From assembly GCF_003062295.1 (NCBI RefSeq), contig NZ_PYCN01000002.1, positions 680,136-744,135 on the forward strand: 64,000 nucleotides of DNA. The letters run 5' to 3'. The notes under the pieces were generated by a model that searched no databases, was not told where the DNA came from, and saw only the letters and a program-made list of their open reading frames with translations. The stretch comes from Bradyrhizobium algeriense. Its GTDB lineage: Bacteria > Pseudomonadota > Alphaproteobacteria > Rhizobiales > Xanthobacteraceae. Of this stretch, positions 34,348-42,329 are shown piece by piece (position 1 is the stretch's first letter; the number at the start of each line of letters is the position of its first letter). Position numbers and translations under genes: made by a program.

Positions 34348-35283
34348 TCAAGGACGAGATGCATCGACCTTCTTCCACGTCTGATCGGGATCGAACCACG
34401 TCATGAGCCCGGCCAGCGACGGCGTGTAGTTTCCCAGATCCTTCTGATAGACGGTGCCGGAATGATTCACGAGGAAGGTCATCACGCCTGAATTGCCGTA
34501 CTCCGCGGGATAGGCGAGCAGCGCAAATCCCCCGATCATCTTGCCCTTGACGACGTAATTGAGCACTCCGCCGGGGGCGTTCGGCCCTTGCCGCGTCAGA
34601 ATGCGATAATAGTAGCCGTGGTACGGCGCACGTCTCGCCCCCGCTCTATAACCCTCTTCAGAGGCCTGGGCGACGAGCGCGCCAAGCGGGCTCGCATCAC
34701 CATCCGACGCCGGCCAATAGAGGCCGTCCTTCTTGCCGGAGGAACTGACGATCCGCCGCGCATAGACGCCGGGACCCGCACCGGTGCGGTCCTTCGCCGC
34801 ATATTCGTTCTGCGCATCGACATAAGCGAGGCAGGTCTGAATCGCGTCGAGTTCGTTGCGCCCAATGCGCCGGTACAGGACTTCAAGCCGGCCGGCGGCC
34901 GTATCGAACTTCCAGCTGGATTCCTGACGGATGAGCGGAATCGGGAGCGGGAAGTCGTCGGCTCCCACCACCAGAAAAGCCTTGTCACCTTCGACGGTCA
35001 CATTGTGCTTGGCGTCGTAGGCTCCCACGAACCGTTCCCGGGCTTCGCGGTCCGCTACTTCATCGCCGGAGAACACGATCTCCACGCCATCCCGGCCGAG
35101 CACCTTGAGGATATCTTTCGGCGTGCCGGATTTGATGGCGGTCGCGAGTGCTGTGGCGGCCTCCTCCGGTGTCTTGAAGGCTTGCTGGGCATTGGCGAAA
35201 GAAAAACCAAGCAACAGAGTGGCTGCCGCCAGGAGCATGACGGCACCTTTCCGACAGCTTTGTGCCAAACGAAGCTTCGTCAT
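34348..35283 (-). CDS. DUF2950 exported protein
   Basis: The 311-residue protein has a signal peptide (KGAVMLLAAATLLLGFSFAN, cleavage after NAQ). Family features are the early FKTPEEAATALATAIK and the late GPNAPGGVLNYVVKGKMIGG, FALLAYPAEYGNSGVMTFLV and DQTWKKVD. The function of DUF2950 is unknown. The gene begins three bases after the stop of the DUF3300 gene, and the two families commonly sit together, so they probably act together in the periplasm or envelope. GAGGA precedes the start. Confidence 0.88.
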   Translation of the reverse strand: MTKLRLAQSCRKGAVMLLAAATLLLGFSFANAQQAFKTPEEAATALATAIKSGTPKDILKVLGRDGVEIVFSGDEVADREARERFVGAYDAKHNVTVEGDKAFLVVGADDFPLPIPLIRQESSWKFDTAAGRLEVLYRRIGRNELDAIQTCLAYVDAQNEYAAKDRTGAGPGVYARRIVSSSGKKDGLYWPASDGDASPLGALVAQASEEGYRAGARRAPYHGYYYRILTRQGPNAPGGVLNYVVKGKMIGGFALLAYPAEYGNSGVMTFLVNHSGTVYQKDLGNYTPSLAGLMTWFDPDQTWKKVDASRP

Positions 35284-35285
35284 CG

Positions 35286-36869
35286 TCACATCCTCGCGCG
35301 TAGGCGGATCTGCCCGCCGGCTGCAAGCCAATCCTTGTAGGTGAGGAACTTGAGCCCGAGCCTGTCGTAGTGAACCCGGAGATAACCATCGCCGCCGCGC
35401 GTCACCGCGCCCGGCATGACGGTCTGCACCTCCTGCGCCATGACGCCGACATAGGCCTTGTCGCTGCCGAGATAGCTGAAGCGGTAATAGCCGAGGCCGT
35501 TGTCCAGATGCCCGAGCAGCACGACGTCGTGTTTGACCGCGATATCGGAACGCCGGCCACCACCACCGCCGCGGCCTCCACCGCCGCCAAACCCTCCGCC
35601 GCCGCGTCCACCGCCGGCAAACGCCGCGCCGCCGCCACCGCGGAAGCCACCACCGCCCATGCTTGCACGCGACATGCCCGCGCTGGCAAAACTTGCCTGG
35701 CCACGTGCCGACTGAACATTGGCCGCCCTGCCCGACGATACGTTCCTGATCGCCGTATCGCGCCCGCCTCTGTTTCCTGCGCCGGCAGCACGGCTGCGAT
35801 CGGCTGTCCTGGCGCGATCACCGCCTTTTGCACGATCACCCGCCTTGGCGCGATCACCTCCTTTGGCGCGATCAACCGCCCCCGGCCGATCGGCGCCTGC
35901 GCGATCGCCGGCACGATCACCCGCGCCGGGGCGATCCTTTCCGGCGTCGAGCACTTTCTGGCCGTCGCGGCCGCGAAAATCCATCCGATCGGCGGCGCCG
36001 GCCCGCAGGTTGTTGTTGCCGAATTTCTGCGCAACGCCGGCGTTGTTGTATCGGACTCCCTGGCGGTGCGCCGGATTGTGCTGCCAGTTGTTTCCAATGT
36101 TGGTCGTCCTGTTGTAGTGATTGACGTAGAGGTTGCGGTTACCCCAGTTGAAGCCGCCGCCCCAGTAATTGCCCCAGCGTCCGATCGCCCAGCCGGCACC
36201 AAATGCCAGCCCTGCGGCAACCACGCCGGCACCTATGTAGGATGGATAGCCGAAATAATACGGCGGATATTCTGCATAGGGCCAGTCACCATAAACCGTC
36301 GCGGGATCGTAGTAGGGAACGTAGACCGTATCGGCCTGGGCTTGCTCGATGACGATCACCTCCTTGTTCTCCTGCTGCTGAACGCTGACCTTCTGCTGCT
36401 TGTTGGTGACGAGCTTGTTGCGCGCCTGCGCCTTTGCGCGCAGCCGCTGTACGGCGTCCATCACGTCGGCCTGCTGCGCCAACACGGCATCGCCGAGATT
36501 CTTGGTCCAGTCGATCTTGTCGCTCATCGTCGCGAGGACATCGGGTGTAGCGGCCAGCGCCTTGACGCTGTCGTCCCATGCCTGCTTGTCGACCGCTGCC
36601 TTGAGCGCATCGCCTTTCAGGTTCTTGTTGGCTTTCACCCAGCGGTCGGCCTGCACGGCCTCCAGGGGATAGGTCGAGGCCGCCAGCACATTGGCGAGCA
36701 GTTCATCGGGGTAAAGCGCGATCGGCGCGACCAGCGCATCGAGCTGCTCGGGTTTCAGCAAGGTCTGCTCAGGCTCCGGCGGTTTGCTATCGCTCGTCTG
36801 CGCCGTCGCAATGCCGGGCCAAGCGATCATGATGGCTAATACCAGCAGCAATTTCCTGCAACGCAGCAT
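35286..36869 (-). CDS. DUF3300 exported protein with Gly/Arg-rich repeats and S74-like C-terminus
   Basis: The 527-residue protein has a signal peptide (MLRCRKLLLVLAIMIAWPGI). The DUF3300 domain (about 35-235) includes DALVAPIALYPDELLANVLA, YPLEAVQADRWVKANKNLKG and VYVPYYDPATVYGDW. A Trp/Gly/Asn-rich part follows, then DRAGDRAGADRPG-type repeats (about 310-370) and a Gly-rich region. The C-terminal 75 residues (LLGHLDNGLGYYRFSYLGSD, YVGVMAQEVQTVMP) resemble the peptidase S74 intramolecular chaperone domain. The ATG at 36869 has GGAGAAG upstream. An FNR/FixK box embedded in a 30-bp palindrome lies 55 bases before it. Confidence 0.85.
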   Translation of the reverse strand: MLRCRKLLLVLAIMIAWPGIATAQTSDSKPPEPEQTLLKPEQLDALVAPIALYPDELLANVLAASTYPLEAVQADRWVKANKNLKGDALKAAVDKQAWDDSVKALAATPDVLATMSDKIDWTKNLGDAVLAQQADVMDAVQRLRAKAQARNKLVTNKQQKVSVQQQENKEVIVIEQAQADTVYVPYYDPATVYGDWPYAEYPPYYFGYPSYIGAGVVAAGLAFGAGWAIGRWGNYWGGGFNWGNRNLYVNHYNRTTNIGNNWQHNPAHRQGVRYNNAGVAQKFGNNNLRAGAADRMDFRGRDGQKVLDAGKDRPGAGDRAGDRAGADRPGAVDRAKGGDRAKAGDRAKGGDRARTADRSRAAGAGNRGGRDTAIRNVSSGRAANVQSARGQASFASAGMSRASMGGGGFRGGGGAAFAGGGRGGGGFGGGGGRGGGGGRRSDIAVKHDVVLLGHLDNGLGYYRFSYLGSDKAYVGVMAQEVQTVMPGAVTRGGDGYLRVHYDRLGLKFLTYKDWLAAGGQIRLRARM

Positions 36870-36915
36870 GGTCTTCTCCATTGCCAAACGGGGCAAGCGA
36901 ACGGCCGAAACGGCA

Positions 36916-36945
36916 CCGGACCTTTGATCAAGATCAAAGGTCCGG
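36916..36945. promoter_or_regulatory. FNR/FixK box (36924-36937) inside a 30-bp palindrome
   Basis: The core TTGATCAAGATCAA is a perfect FNR/FixK-type site. It is extended on both sides into 14-base arms (CCGGACCTTTGATC and complement around AA). It lies 55 bases upstream of the DUF3300 start and 46 bases after the TAXI gene stop, so it could be both an activator site and a terminator hairpin. Confidence 0.75.
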
Positions 36946-36990
36946 GTTCGACGCGAATTGCGTGAGCGGGTTCGGGGCGGCCGTGCCTGA

Positions 36991-38316
36991 TCAAGCCATC
37001 GCCTTGTCGCCGGGCCGCGCGGCCAGCAGCGTCCGCCGATCATGGACGAGGCTCTGAAGGCGGTGCGCGGCGACGTTGAGGGTCGTGACATCAAGCGCGT
37101 TTTCGTCCCCTTCCGCTGCCTTCACGCGCTGCATCTGAAGGACCCTGTCAATCTCACGCTCGATTTCCGACAGCTCCGGCTCGGCCTCTGCCGATCTGAT
37201 GCGGCGGCCGAGGGCATAGAGTGAATCCAGCGCGTGTTCGCGCTTTCGGGGTTCGCCGTCGCGGAGAAACTTCCACGCCGCCGCCGCCACCGAGATCAGT
37301 GCGCCGAATATCATCGGGGCCAGAAAGATGGCGTTTCCCCATTGGTCCAGAAAACTCTCCTGCGTGCCGTTGTAGAAGGCGGCAGCACCGGGATGGACCG
37401 GCAGATAAGCATCGGGATCGGTACTGGGCGCGGTGATCTGCGCCAGCATCGGCAATTCGCCGAGCAGGTCCCTGCGCGCCTTCATCAATGCTTCCGCCAA
37501 TGCGCCGGCCTGATCGTTGTCGAGCTGCTTGCCGGCAACCACATAGAACGAAACCCTGAGCGTGGTCAGATCGTCACTGGGAATCGGAGGCGAGCCCCGC
37601 AGTGTTCCTTTCGGAACATCGAAGCTTTCATAGGCGCGGTGTTTCTCGGCAATGGCGCCGGCCGCATCGATAGGGATCAGAACCGGCGCGGTCTTCGGGT
37701 TTTGCAGAAAGAAGCCTCGCAGCAGTGCGACGTATTTCTCAGCCAGGGGAACGACAATCAGAAGTGCGCGCACCTCCTTGGCTTCGAGAACGCGTCGCGT
37801 CTCCGCGGGCGCGAGGTTGCGGAACGATACATTGGCGCGGCCAAGATCGTACTCCTCCGTCAGGGCACTGACGACCTTCCGGTTCATTTCACCCCCGACC
37901 ACACCGACGGTGACGCGCTTCAAGCCGGCGATGTCTGTTATTTGGGATCCCGGGGGTGCAACAAGCAATACGACCGCGCGTGCAAGGACAATAATGGCCT
38001 GCGCCCGCGACAGGTCGCCGACATCGCCGCGCACGACGGCGAGATCGGTTTTGTTCGACGAAAACATGTCGGCCGCCTCAAGCGCGCTGGTCGTCTCCAC
38101 CAGCTTGAGGCGTACCGGCGCATTCGCGGCAGTGAGCCGGCTTGCCAGCGCCGACATCAGCTTCGTGGCCTCGCCGTCGAGCGATCCGACAGCTACGGTC
38201 AGCGTCGTCGGGCGAACATACCAACGGTAAGCGAACAGACCTGCCCCCGCCGCCAGAACGACGACGCCTGCGACAAGGGCCATCCGAAGCCATGACGGCA
38301 TTCTGATCGAATCCAT
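36991..38316 (-). CDS. TAXI-family TRAP solute-binding protein, membrane anchored
   Basis: The 441-residue protein has an N-terminal membrane segment (about 11-30), a TAXI-type binding domain (TLTVAVGSLDGEATKLMSAL, VRGDVGDLSRAQ, VTVGVVGGEMNRKVVSALTE) and a second membrane segment near 333-355, followed by a cytoplasmic helical tail. TAXI proteins normally feed DctM-type permeases, but no permease is present here. The extra C-terminal anchor is typical of orphan TAXI proteins of unknown role. GAGG lies five bases before the start. It follows two membrane-protein genes by 25 bases as one operon. Confidence 0.85.
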   Translation of the reverse strand: MDSIRMPSWLRMALVAGVVVLAAGAGLFAYRWYVRPTTLTVAVGSLDGEATKLMSALASRLTAANAPVRLKLVETTSALEAADMFSSNKTDLAVVRGDVGDLSRAQAIIVLARAVVLLVAPPGSQITDIAGLKRVTVGVVGGEMNRKVVSALTEEYDLGRANVSFRNLAPAETRRVLEAKEVRALLIVVPLAEKYVALLRGFFLQNPKTAPVLIPIDAAGAIAEKHRAYESFDVPKGTLRGSPPIPSDDLTTLRVSFYVVAGKQLDNDQAGALAEALMKARRDLLGELPMLAQITAPSTDPDAYLPVHPGAAAFYNGTQESFLDQWGNAIFLAPMIFGALISVAAAAWKFLRDGEPRKREHALDSLYALGRRIRSAEAEPELSEIEREIDRVLQMQRVKAAEGDENALDVTTLNVAAHRLQSLVHDRRTLLAARPGDKAMA

Positions 38317-38341
38317 ACGGCCTCACTGTTCACGGCATCTG

Positions 38342-38809
38342 TCAGTGGCCGCTCAGCACCAGCGTCTTGATCGGCAGCAGCAGAGCCTGGATTCGCAGTA
38401 ACAGCGCGTGAACGAGGCCAACCGCATCGACCGCGTGCAAGCCGAAACTCTTAGCCGTGCTCAGTTTGCCGGACGAGATCAGCTCGTGATTGCTGGTGTA
38501 GGCGTTGACAATGCAACTGCTTCCCGCCGTCACGCCCTCGAGCCCGCCCTTGTGGAGCGGCTCCAGGAACACGAGGATCGTGCCCGGTCTTGCGATATTC
38601 TGCGCTTCAATCAGCTGCTCTCCGCCACGGAACTGACCTGCCGCGATAACGCCGGTGACGACCATCAGGCAAGCGACGATGCCGTATCTCAGTTCGAACC
38701 AGACGGAAAAGAAGGTAATCTCCTTGCCGATACGCTTGCCCTGGACATAGCGGCGATACAGGTAGTCCGGCAGGATGGTGAGCATGGAGCAGATGATCAG
38801 CTCAAGCAT
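38342..38809 (-). CDS. Small HlyD-like inner-membrane protein, 155 aa
   Basis: The N-terminus is membrane-embedded (MLELIICSMLTILPDYLYRR, then ELRYGIVACLMVVTGVIAAG), followed by a short periplasmic stretch that resembles a fragment of a membrane-fusion protein (RPGTILVFLEPLHKGGLEGV, AGSSCIVNAYTSN). It ends with a hydrophobic helix. Its start overlaps the end of the preceding gene by eight bases. GAGGTG lies nine bases before the ATG. Family assignment is tentative. Confidence 0.65.
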   Translation of the reverse strand: MLELIICSMLTILPDYLYRRYVQGKRIGKEITFFSVWFELRYGIVACLMVVTGVIAAGQFRGGEQLIEAQNIARPGTILVFLEPLHKGGLEGVTAGSSCIVNAYTSNHELISSGKLSTAKSFGLHAVDAVGLVHALLLRIQALLLPIKTLVLSGH

Positions 38810-39251
38810 GGCCGTGCACCTCCTTCTTCGGCGCGCGTGGTTTCGGCTCTTCCTTCGCCGCGGGCGCCGGAGCGTGGCCCGCTTCGCCAGCGACAACATC
38901 GTCCGACGAAGTGCCCGCGATCTTCTCGACCGAGCCTGCGATGCTGCGCAATGGCGTGCTGAAGTCCGGCAGGTCGATCATCGCAAGCAACAGGGCTCCG
39001 ATCCAGAACAGGTGCACATGGGTGAACAGCGCCAGGAGCCCCAGGACAGCGACGATCTCGAACTGCAACTTCTGCGACTTGTGCGCCATCCGCTCGGGCA
39101 GCGAGTGCAGTTGCAGATAGAGGTTGCCAGCCGACAGGACGGCGACAATCAGGAAGACACCCATCACGACCATCCAGACGTCCGTCTCGCCAGGCGCCGT
39201 GATGAAACCGGGCAAATGGTGCGGGGCCAGTGGATGAAGCTGATCGCTCAA
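38802..39251 (-). CDS. Membrane protein of unknown function, 149 aa
   Basis: It has two hydrophobic segments (VWMVVMGVFLIVAVLSAGNLYL and a second near VAVLGLLALFTHVHLFWIGALLL) and a charged C-terminal tail (EEPKPRAPKKEVHGHA). The TTG at 39251 is chosen because GGAGG lies five bases before it; a GTG at 39263 in the same frame is the alternative. It is the first gene of the TAXI operon, with an FNR/FixK box about 59 bases upstream. No family recognised. Confidence 0.65.
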   Translation of the reverse strand: MSDQLHPLAPHHLPGFITAPGETDVWMVVMGVFLIVAVLSAGNLYLQLHSLPERMAHKSQKLQFEIVAVLGLLALFTHVHLFWIGALLLAMIDLPDFSTPLRSIAGSVEKIAGTSSDDVVAGEAGHAPAPAAKEEPKPRAPKKEVHGHA

Positions 39252-39309
39252 ATGTTCCTCCACGTCTTCTCAGGTTCCACCAACACTGATCGGCAGCCGC
39301 GCCCGACCC

Positions 39310-39323
39310 TTGATATGAATCAA
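39310..39323. promoter_or_regulatory. FNR/FixK-type box TTGAT-ATGA-ATCAA
   Basis: A perfect palindromic match lies 59 bases before the TTG start of the TAXI operon's first gene, a suitable distance for an activator site near -40. Confidence 0.75.
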
Positions 39324-39364
39324 TCCGCCCCGGCGCCCGGCCTGCCCGTCGACGGCAATAATGA

Positions 39365-39778
39365 TCAGATCGGACAACGGTGGTAGCTGATCGCCATGTC
39401 CTCGATGCCCGGAAAGATCCGCGATATCTTGTTCGGCTCGAGCATCTTGAGGCTGAACTGGACGTTGGAAAGCATGATGTCGGTCGTGCAGCCCGCGATG
39501 ATGTTCACGGTGTCGCCATCCTCCTTCCTGCTCTTGATCTTGCAGCGGGCAAATTTGCCCCTGAGACGATCGGCTTCCACGATGAAGCCGCCTCCGTGCT
39601 GATCCGACAGTGCGGTAAACTCGATCTGCTTCGCGCGTCCCCTCCTGACGAACACGTTGGAGCATTCGTCCGCACTGCTGGCCCATGCCCCGGAGAGATC
39701 GACGGCGCCGGCCTGCCTCGGACCATTCAGACCCGCAACCATTGCGGCGGCGACCGCGAACTGAAGTAACCGCTTCAT
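39365..39778 (-). CDS. Small exported protein, 137 aa
   Basis: It has a signal peptide (MKRLLQFAVAAAMVAGLNGP, cleavage near AGA-VD). The mature domain begins LSGAWASSADECSNVFVRRG and contains four cysteines (DEC, ARCKIK, AGCTTD, HRCPI) that could form two disulfides. GAGGAG precedes the ATG. The divergent intergenic FNR/FixK box lies 61 bases upstream. Function unknown. Confidence 0.7.
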   Translation of the reverse strand: MKRLLQFAVAAAMVAGLNGPRQAGAVDLSGAWASSADECSNVFVRRGRAKQIEFTALSDQHGGGFIVEADRLRGKFARCKIKSRKEDGDTVNIIAGCTTDIMLSNVQFSLKMLEPNKISRIFPGIEDMAISYHRCPI

Positions 39779-39838
39779 GCCATCTCCTCGCTCGGCCGGG
39801 CGCTGCCGAAAATTGAAGTCGCGCGGCGTCGCAAACGC

Positions 39839-39852
39839 TTGATTTGGATCAA
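39839..39852. promoter_or_regulatory. FNR/FixK-type box TTGAT-TTGG-ATCAA in a divergent promoter
   Basis: A perfect match lies 61 bases before the minus-strand exported-protein gene and 68 bases before the plus-strand gene at 39920. It may serve both. Confidence 0.75.
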
Positions 39853-39919
39853 AGGGGCGGTCTCGGCGCTGACGCTAGCTATCGGCTCAGGCGCGACGGT
39901 CATTGAGGAAGGATCAGCC

Positions 39920-40375
39920 ATGCCCGAGAAAATCGACGAACTGCTGCCCACGGCAAGGGAAATCCAGAAGCAAGCCGCCCTCCAGGAAGCTGAACGGGCC
40001 GAACAATATGCCCGCCGAACTGCCGCGGCCGAATCTGAAAAGCACAAGCTGATCGAAAAACTGAGCAAGCCGTCGGGCCTGACCGAAGACGAAAAGGTCA
40101 AGCTTGCCTCGACCGTCATCCAGCGCGCGGTACGAAATGGGCTGAGCGAGGTTCAGGTCTATCGGTTCCCCCACACGCTTTGCACCGACAACGGCCGCGC
40201 CATCAATCAACAGGAGCCGGGCTGGGAAAAGACGCTAACGGGAATAGCGCAGGAAATCTTTCAGCTCTGGTCCGACTATCTGAAACCGCGCGGCTACCGC
40301 ATCCGCTATCAGATCGTCGATTTTCCCGGAGGTGTGCCGGGCGACATCAGCATTACGATCGCCTGGGGCGAGTAA
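39920..40375 (+). CDS. Hypothetical cytoplasmic protein, 151 aa
   Basis: The N-terminal half is a charged helix, probably a coiled coil (EIQKQAALQEAERAEQYARR). The second half is globular (STVIQRAVRNGLSEVQVYRF, PGDISITIAWGE). AGGAAGGA lies seven bases before the ATG. An FNR/FixK box lies 68 bases upstream, implying induction under low oxygen (inference). No family recognised. Confidence 0.7.
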   Translation: MPEKIDELLPTAREIQKQAALQEAERAEQYARRTAAAESEKHKLIEKLSKPSGLTEDEKVKLASTVIQRAVRNGLSEVQVYRFPHTLCTDNGRAINQQEPGWEKTLTGIAQEIFQLWSDYLKPRGYRIRYQIVDFPGGVPGDISITIAWGE

Positions 40376-40436
40376 TCGCGATCCGGCGAGCCGAGGCGCT
40401 CGACAGGCGCCTCGACGCGAGTTCATTTTCGCAAAC

Positions 40437-40880
40437 TCATCGCATGGCGATCGTCACCCCGCCCATGGCGGCCGACAATTCCACGCCAACCTTTGGACCG
40501 CTGAGCTGCAGGATGACGCCGTTGGCATTCCGCAACTGCACGCCGCCGGCTCCGGCCGCAAGCGCGCCACCGGCGCCGACCACGGCGTATGACCCGGCAA
40601 TGTCACCGGGACCCCTCAGGTTCAATGCCCTGCCGACCAGCTTGGTGGTCGATGCGCCAACGGTGAAGCCGATGCTGGCTCCCGAAACCGTAAATGGATA
40701 GTTTTTGCCGCGGAATGTCAGCACACCCTCGCCACCGCCGACGCCGATGATGAACCCGCCTTTGGTGAAGACCACCCTCACCGTTCCGATTTCCGCCGAT
40801 GCCGGCGTCGCAACGACCGCCGAAGTCAGCAATCCTAACAGCGCCACCACTACCGATCGCCTGTGATGCAACATCATCAT
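40437..40880 (-). CDS. Small exported glycine-rich protein, 147 aa
   Basis: It has a signal peptide (about 1-29, cleavage after ASA). The mature part is rich in Gly, Val and Ala (TKGGFIIGVGGGEGVLTFRG, LRGPGDIAGSYAVVGAGGAL, GVILQLSGPKVGVELSAAMG) and looks like beta strands, possibly an envelope-associated protein similar to SYLF/YSC84-like glycine-rich proteins. The assignment is uncertain. An FNR/FixK box lies about 145 bases upstream. Confidence 0.65.
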   Translation of the reverse strand: MMMLHHRRSVVVALLGLLTSAVVATPASAEIGTVRVVFTKGGFIIGVGGGEGVLTFRGKNYPFTVSGASIGFTVGASTTKLVGRALNLRGPGDIAGSYAVVGAGGALAAGAGGVQLRNANGVILQLSGPKVGVELSAAMGGVTIAMR

Positions 40881-41024
40881 TATTCACTCATGGAGGGAAT
40901 TTAAGTCCGGGCGGTTGTGCCCCGGACCCGACATTGGCGACTTGGCTAGTGCTCCTGACGGCCCTCAGGCTCCGTCATCGTGAGACGCGCCCATACCAGA
41001 TGAGGCCGTGACCCGCGGGCTCCA

Positions 41025-41038
41025 TTGATCCAGATCAA
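41025..41038. promoter_or_regulatory. FNR/FixK-type box TTGAT-CCAG-ATCAA
   Basis: A perfect match lies about 145 bases upstream of the exported-protein gene starting at 40880. The distance is long, so either a long leader exists or the start is misplaced. Confidence 0.65.
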
Positions 41039-41123
41039 CGGCACGGGGTTCCGTCAGGCAGCACCGTCGGTCCTGATGCTGCTGGATCTCGGCATGAGGC
41101 GTAGTGTTCGCGACGGCGACAAT

Positions 41124-41498
41124 CTACGCTGCCCTGGCCGCTAATTTTTCGATCGGCTCGATCAGCGACTTCGCCCGGAATGGCTTTGTAAGATAGGCAA
41201 TGCAGCCGGAGTCGATTGCGGCCGTGCGGACCGTGGGACTGTCGTTGGCGGTAATGTAAATAACCGGCAGTGAAATCCCCGCCGCTCTGAGACGGTACCT
41301 CAGTTCAATTCCAGATTCGTTGTTCAGATCGATGTCGAGAACCACGCAACATGCCGCCTCGAAATCGTCGTGATTCTGGAACTCCTCGGCGGACGAAAAC
41401 GCGACGCTGTCGTAACCGTGTTCGCGTAGCAGCCGCTTTAGCCCTTTGAGCATTCCAGGGTCATCATCGACGACAAAGACGACATTCCGATTTCCCAA
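41124..41498 (-). CDS. Single-domain response regulator (FixJ-type receiver)
   Basis: The 124-residue receiver has all key residues (VFVVDDDPGM, CVVLDIDLNNESGIEL, YITAND, LTKPFRA) but no output domain. It most resembles FixJ/NodW receivers. It follows the FixJ-type regulator and sensor kinase in the same direction with a 183-base gap containing a perfect TTGTCCCA palindrome. It could be a phosphate sink or a competitor for the same kinase. Confidence 0.88.
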   Translation of the reverse strand: MGNRNVVFVVDDDPGMLKGLKRLLREHGYDSVAFSSAEEFQNHDDFEAACCVVLDIDLNNESGIELRYRLRAAGISLPVIYITANDSPTVRTAAIDSGCIAYLTKPFRAKSLIEPIEKLAARAA

Positions 41499-41636
41499 GA
41501 TCGCTATCCCTGATCGCGCCTTGAACGTCCTTCCAGGAGACGATCTGAAACCTGTCAGCGTCCGCCGAAGCCGATCAGGTCGTGGTTTCCCCGACTCACC
41601 ACACTATTTTGGTAAGCCCCGAGTCCCGCATTTACT

Positions 41637-41654
41637 ATTGTCCCATGGGACAAT
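41637..41654. promoter_or_regulatory. Perfect 18-bp palindrome ATTGTCCCATGGGACAAT
   Basis: It lies 139 bases upstream of the single-domain receiver gene. A related sequence lies upstream of the CRP/FNR gene (44310-44327, 15 of 18 identical), and a half-similar one lies at 59585. It is a likely operator for a regulator in this cluster. Confidence 0.65.
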
Positions 41655-41681
41655 GCGAACTCAAATCCTGTTGACGACTTC

Positions 41682-42320
41682 TCAATTGGTCTGTCCGTTG
41701 CCCGACAGATCTCTCAAAATTCCGGCCCGCTCGGCAAGGGAGACCAATTCGGCAAGAGACTGCACTTGCAGCTTCTCCATCACTCTGTGGCGATGCGCCT
41801 TGATCGTGCGTTCGGTCGTGCCCAATACGTTGGCGACCTGCTTGTTGGTCTTGCCGCGAATGACGAGTTCGAAGACTTCGCGTTCGCGCGGTGTCAACTT
41901 CGCAATATGAGCGCGCACGACGTCGAGCTGGGTTCTCTGGCCGCGCATTACCTCGTGGTGAGCCAGGGCCCGCTCAACTGCGGCAAGAAGTTCCTCCGAC
42001 GATACCGGCTTGGTGAGAACATCTTCTGCGCCCGCCTTGATGGCCCGCACCGTGGTCTGGACATCCGCATAGCCCGTGAGAAACACGATCGGCAAGATCG
42101 AGCCGATTTCGCTCAAACGCCCCTGCAGCTCCGGACCGCTCAATCCCGGTATTCGCACGTCGAGCAAAATGCAGGCCAATTCATTTTCGCTCGGCAGACT
42201 GTCGAGCAAATGCTGGGCCGACGGATAAGTCGCGACCTCGTAACCGGCCTTCTTCAAACGACGTTCGATAGCCGTCCGGAAGGACGCGTCATCGTCAACA
42301 ATATGCACATACCCCGGCAA
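41682..42320 (-). CDS. FixJ-type response regulator
   Basis: The 212-residue protein has an intact receiver (VHIVDDDASFRT, CILLDVRIPGLSGPEL, VLTKPVSSE) and a LuxR helix-turn-helix (LTPREREVFELVIRGKTNKQ, TERTIKAHRHRVMEKLQVQS). It belongs to the FixJ/TtrR/NodW subgroup. Its start lies nine bases after the stop of the sensor kinase gene, so they form one operon. It may control the divergent CRP/FNR gene, copying the FixLJ-FixK logic (inference). Confidence 0.92.
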   Translation of the reverse strand: MPGYVHIVDDDASFRTAIERRLKKAGYEVATYPSAQHLLDSLPSENELACILLDVRIPGLSGPELQGRLSEIGSILPIVFLTGYADVQTTVRAIKAGAEDVLTKPVSSEELLAAVERALAHHEVMRGQRTQLDVVRAHIAKLTPREREVFELVIRGKTNKQVANVLGTTERTIKAHRHRVMEKLQVQSLAELVSLAERAGILRDLSGNGQTN

Positions 42321-42329
42321 TGGATCCCC

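Noticed and set aside
35370..36839. 489-residue plus-strand frame opposite the DUF3300 gene
   Set aside because: It is a shadow in GC-rich DNA; the minus strand has a signal peptide, a ribosome site and known domains.
36991..38316. Complete TRAP transporter
   Set aside because: Only the TAXI-type binding protein is present; the neighbouring membrane proteins are too small and unlike DctQ/DctM.
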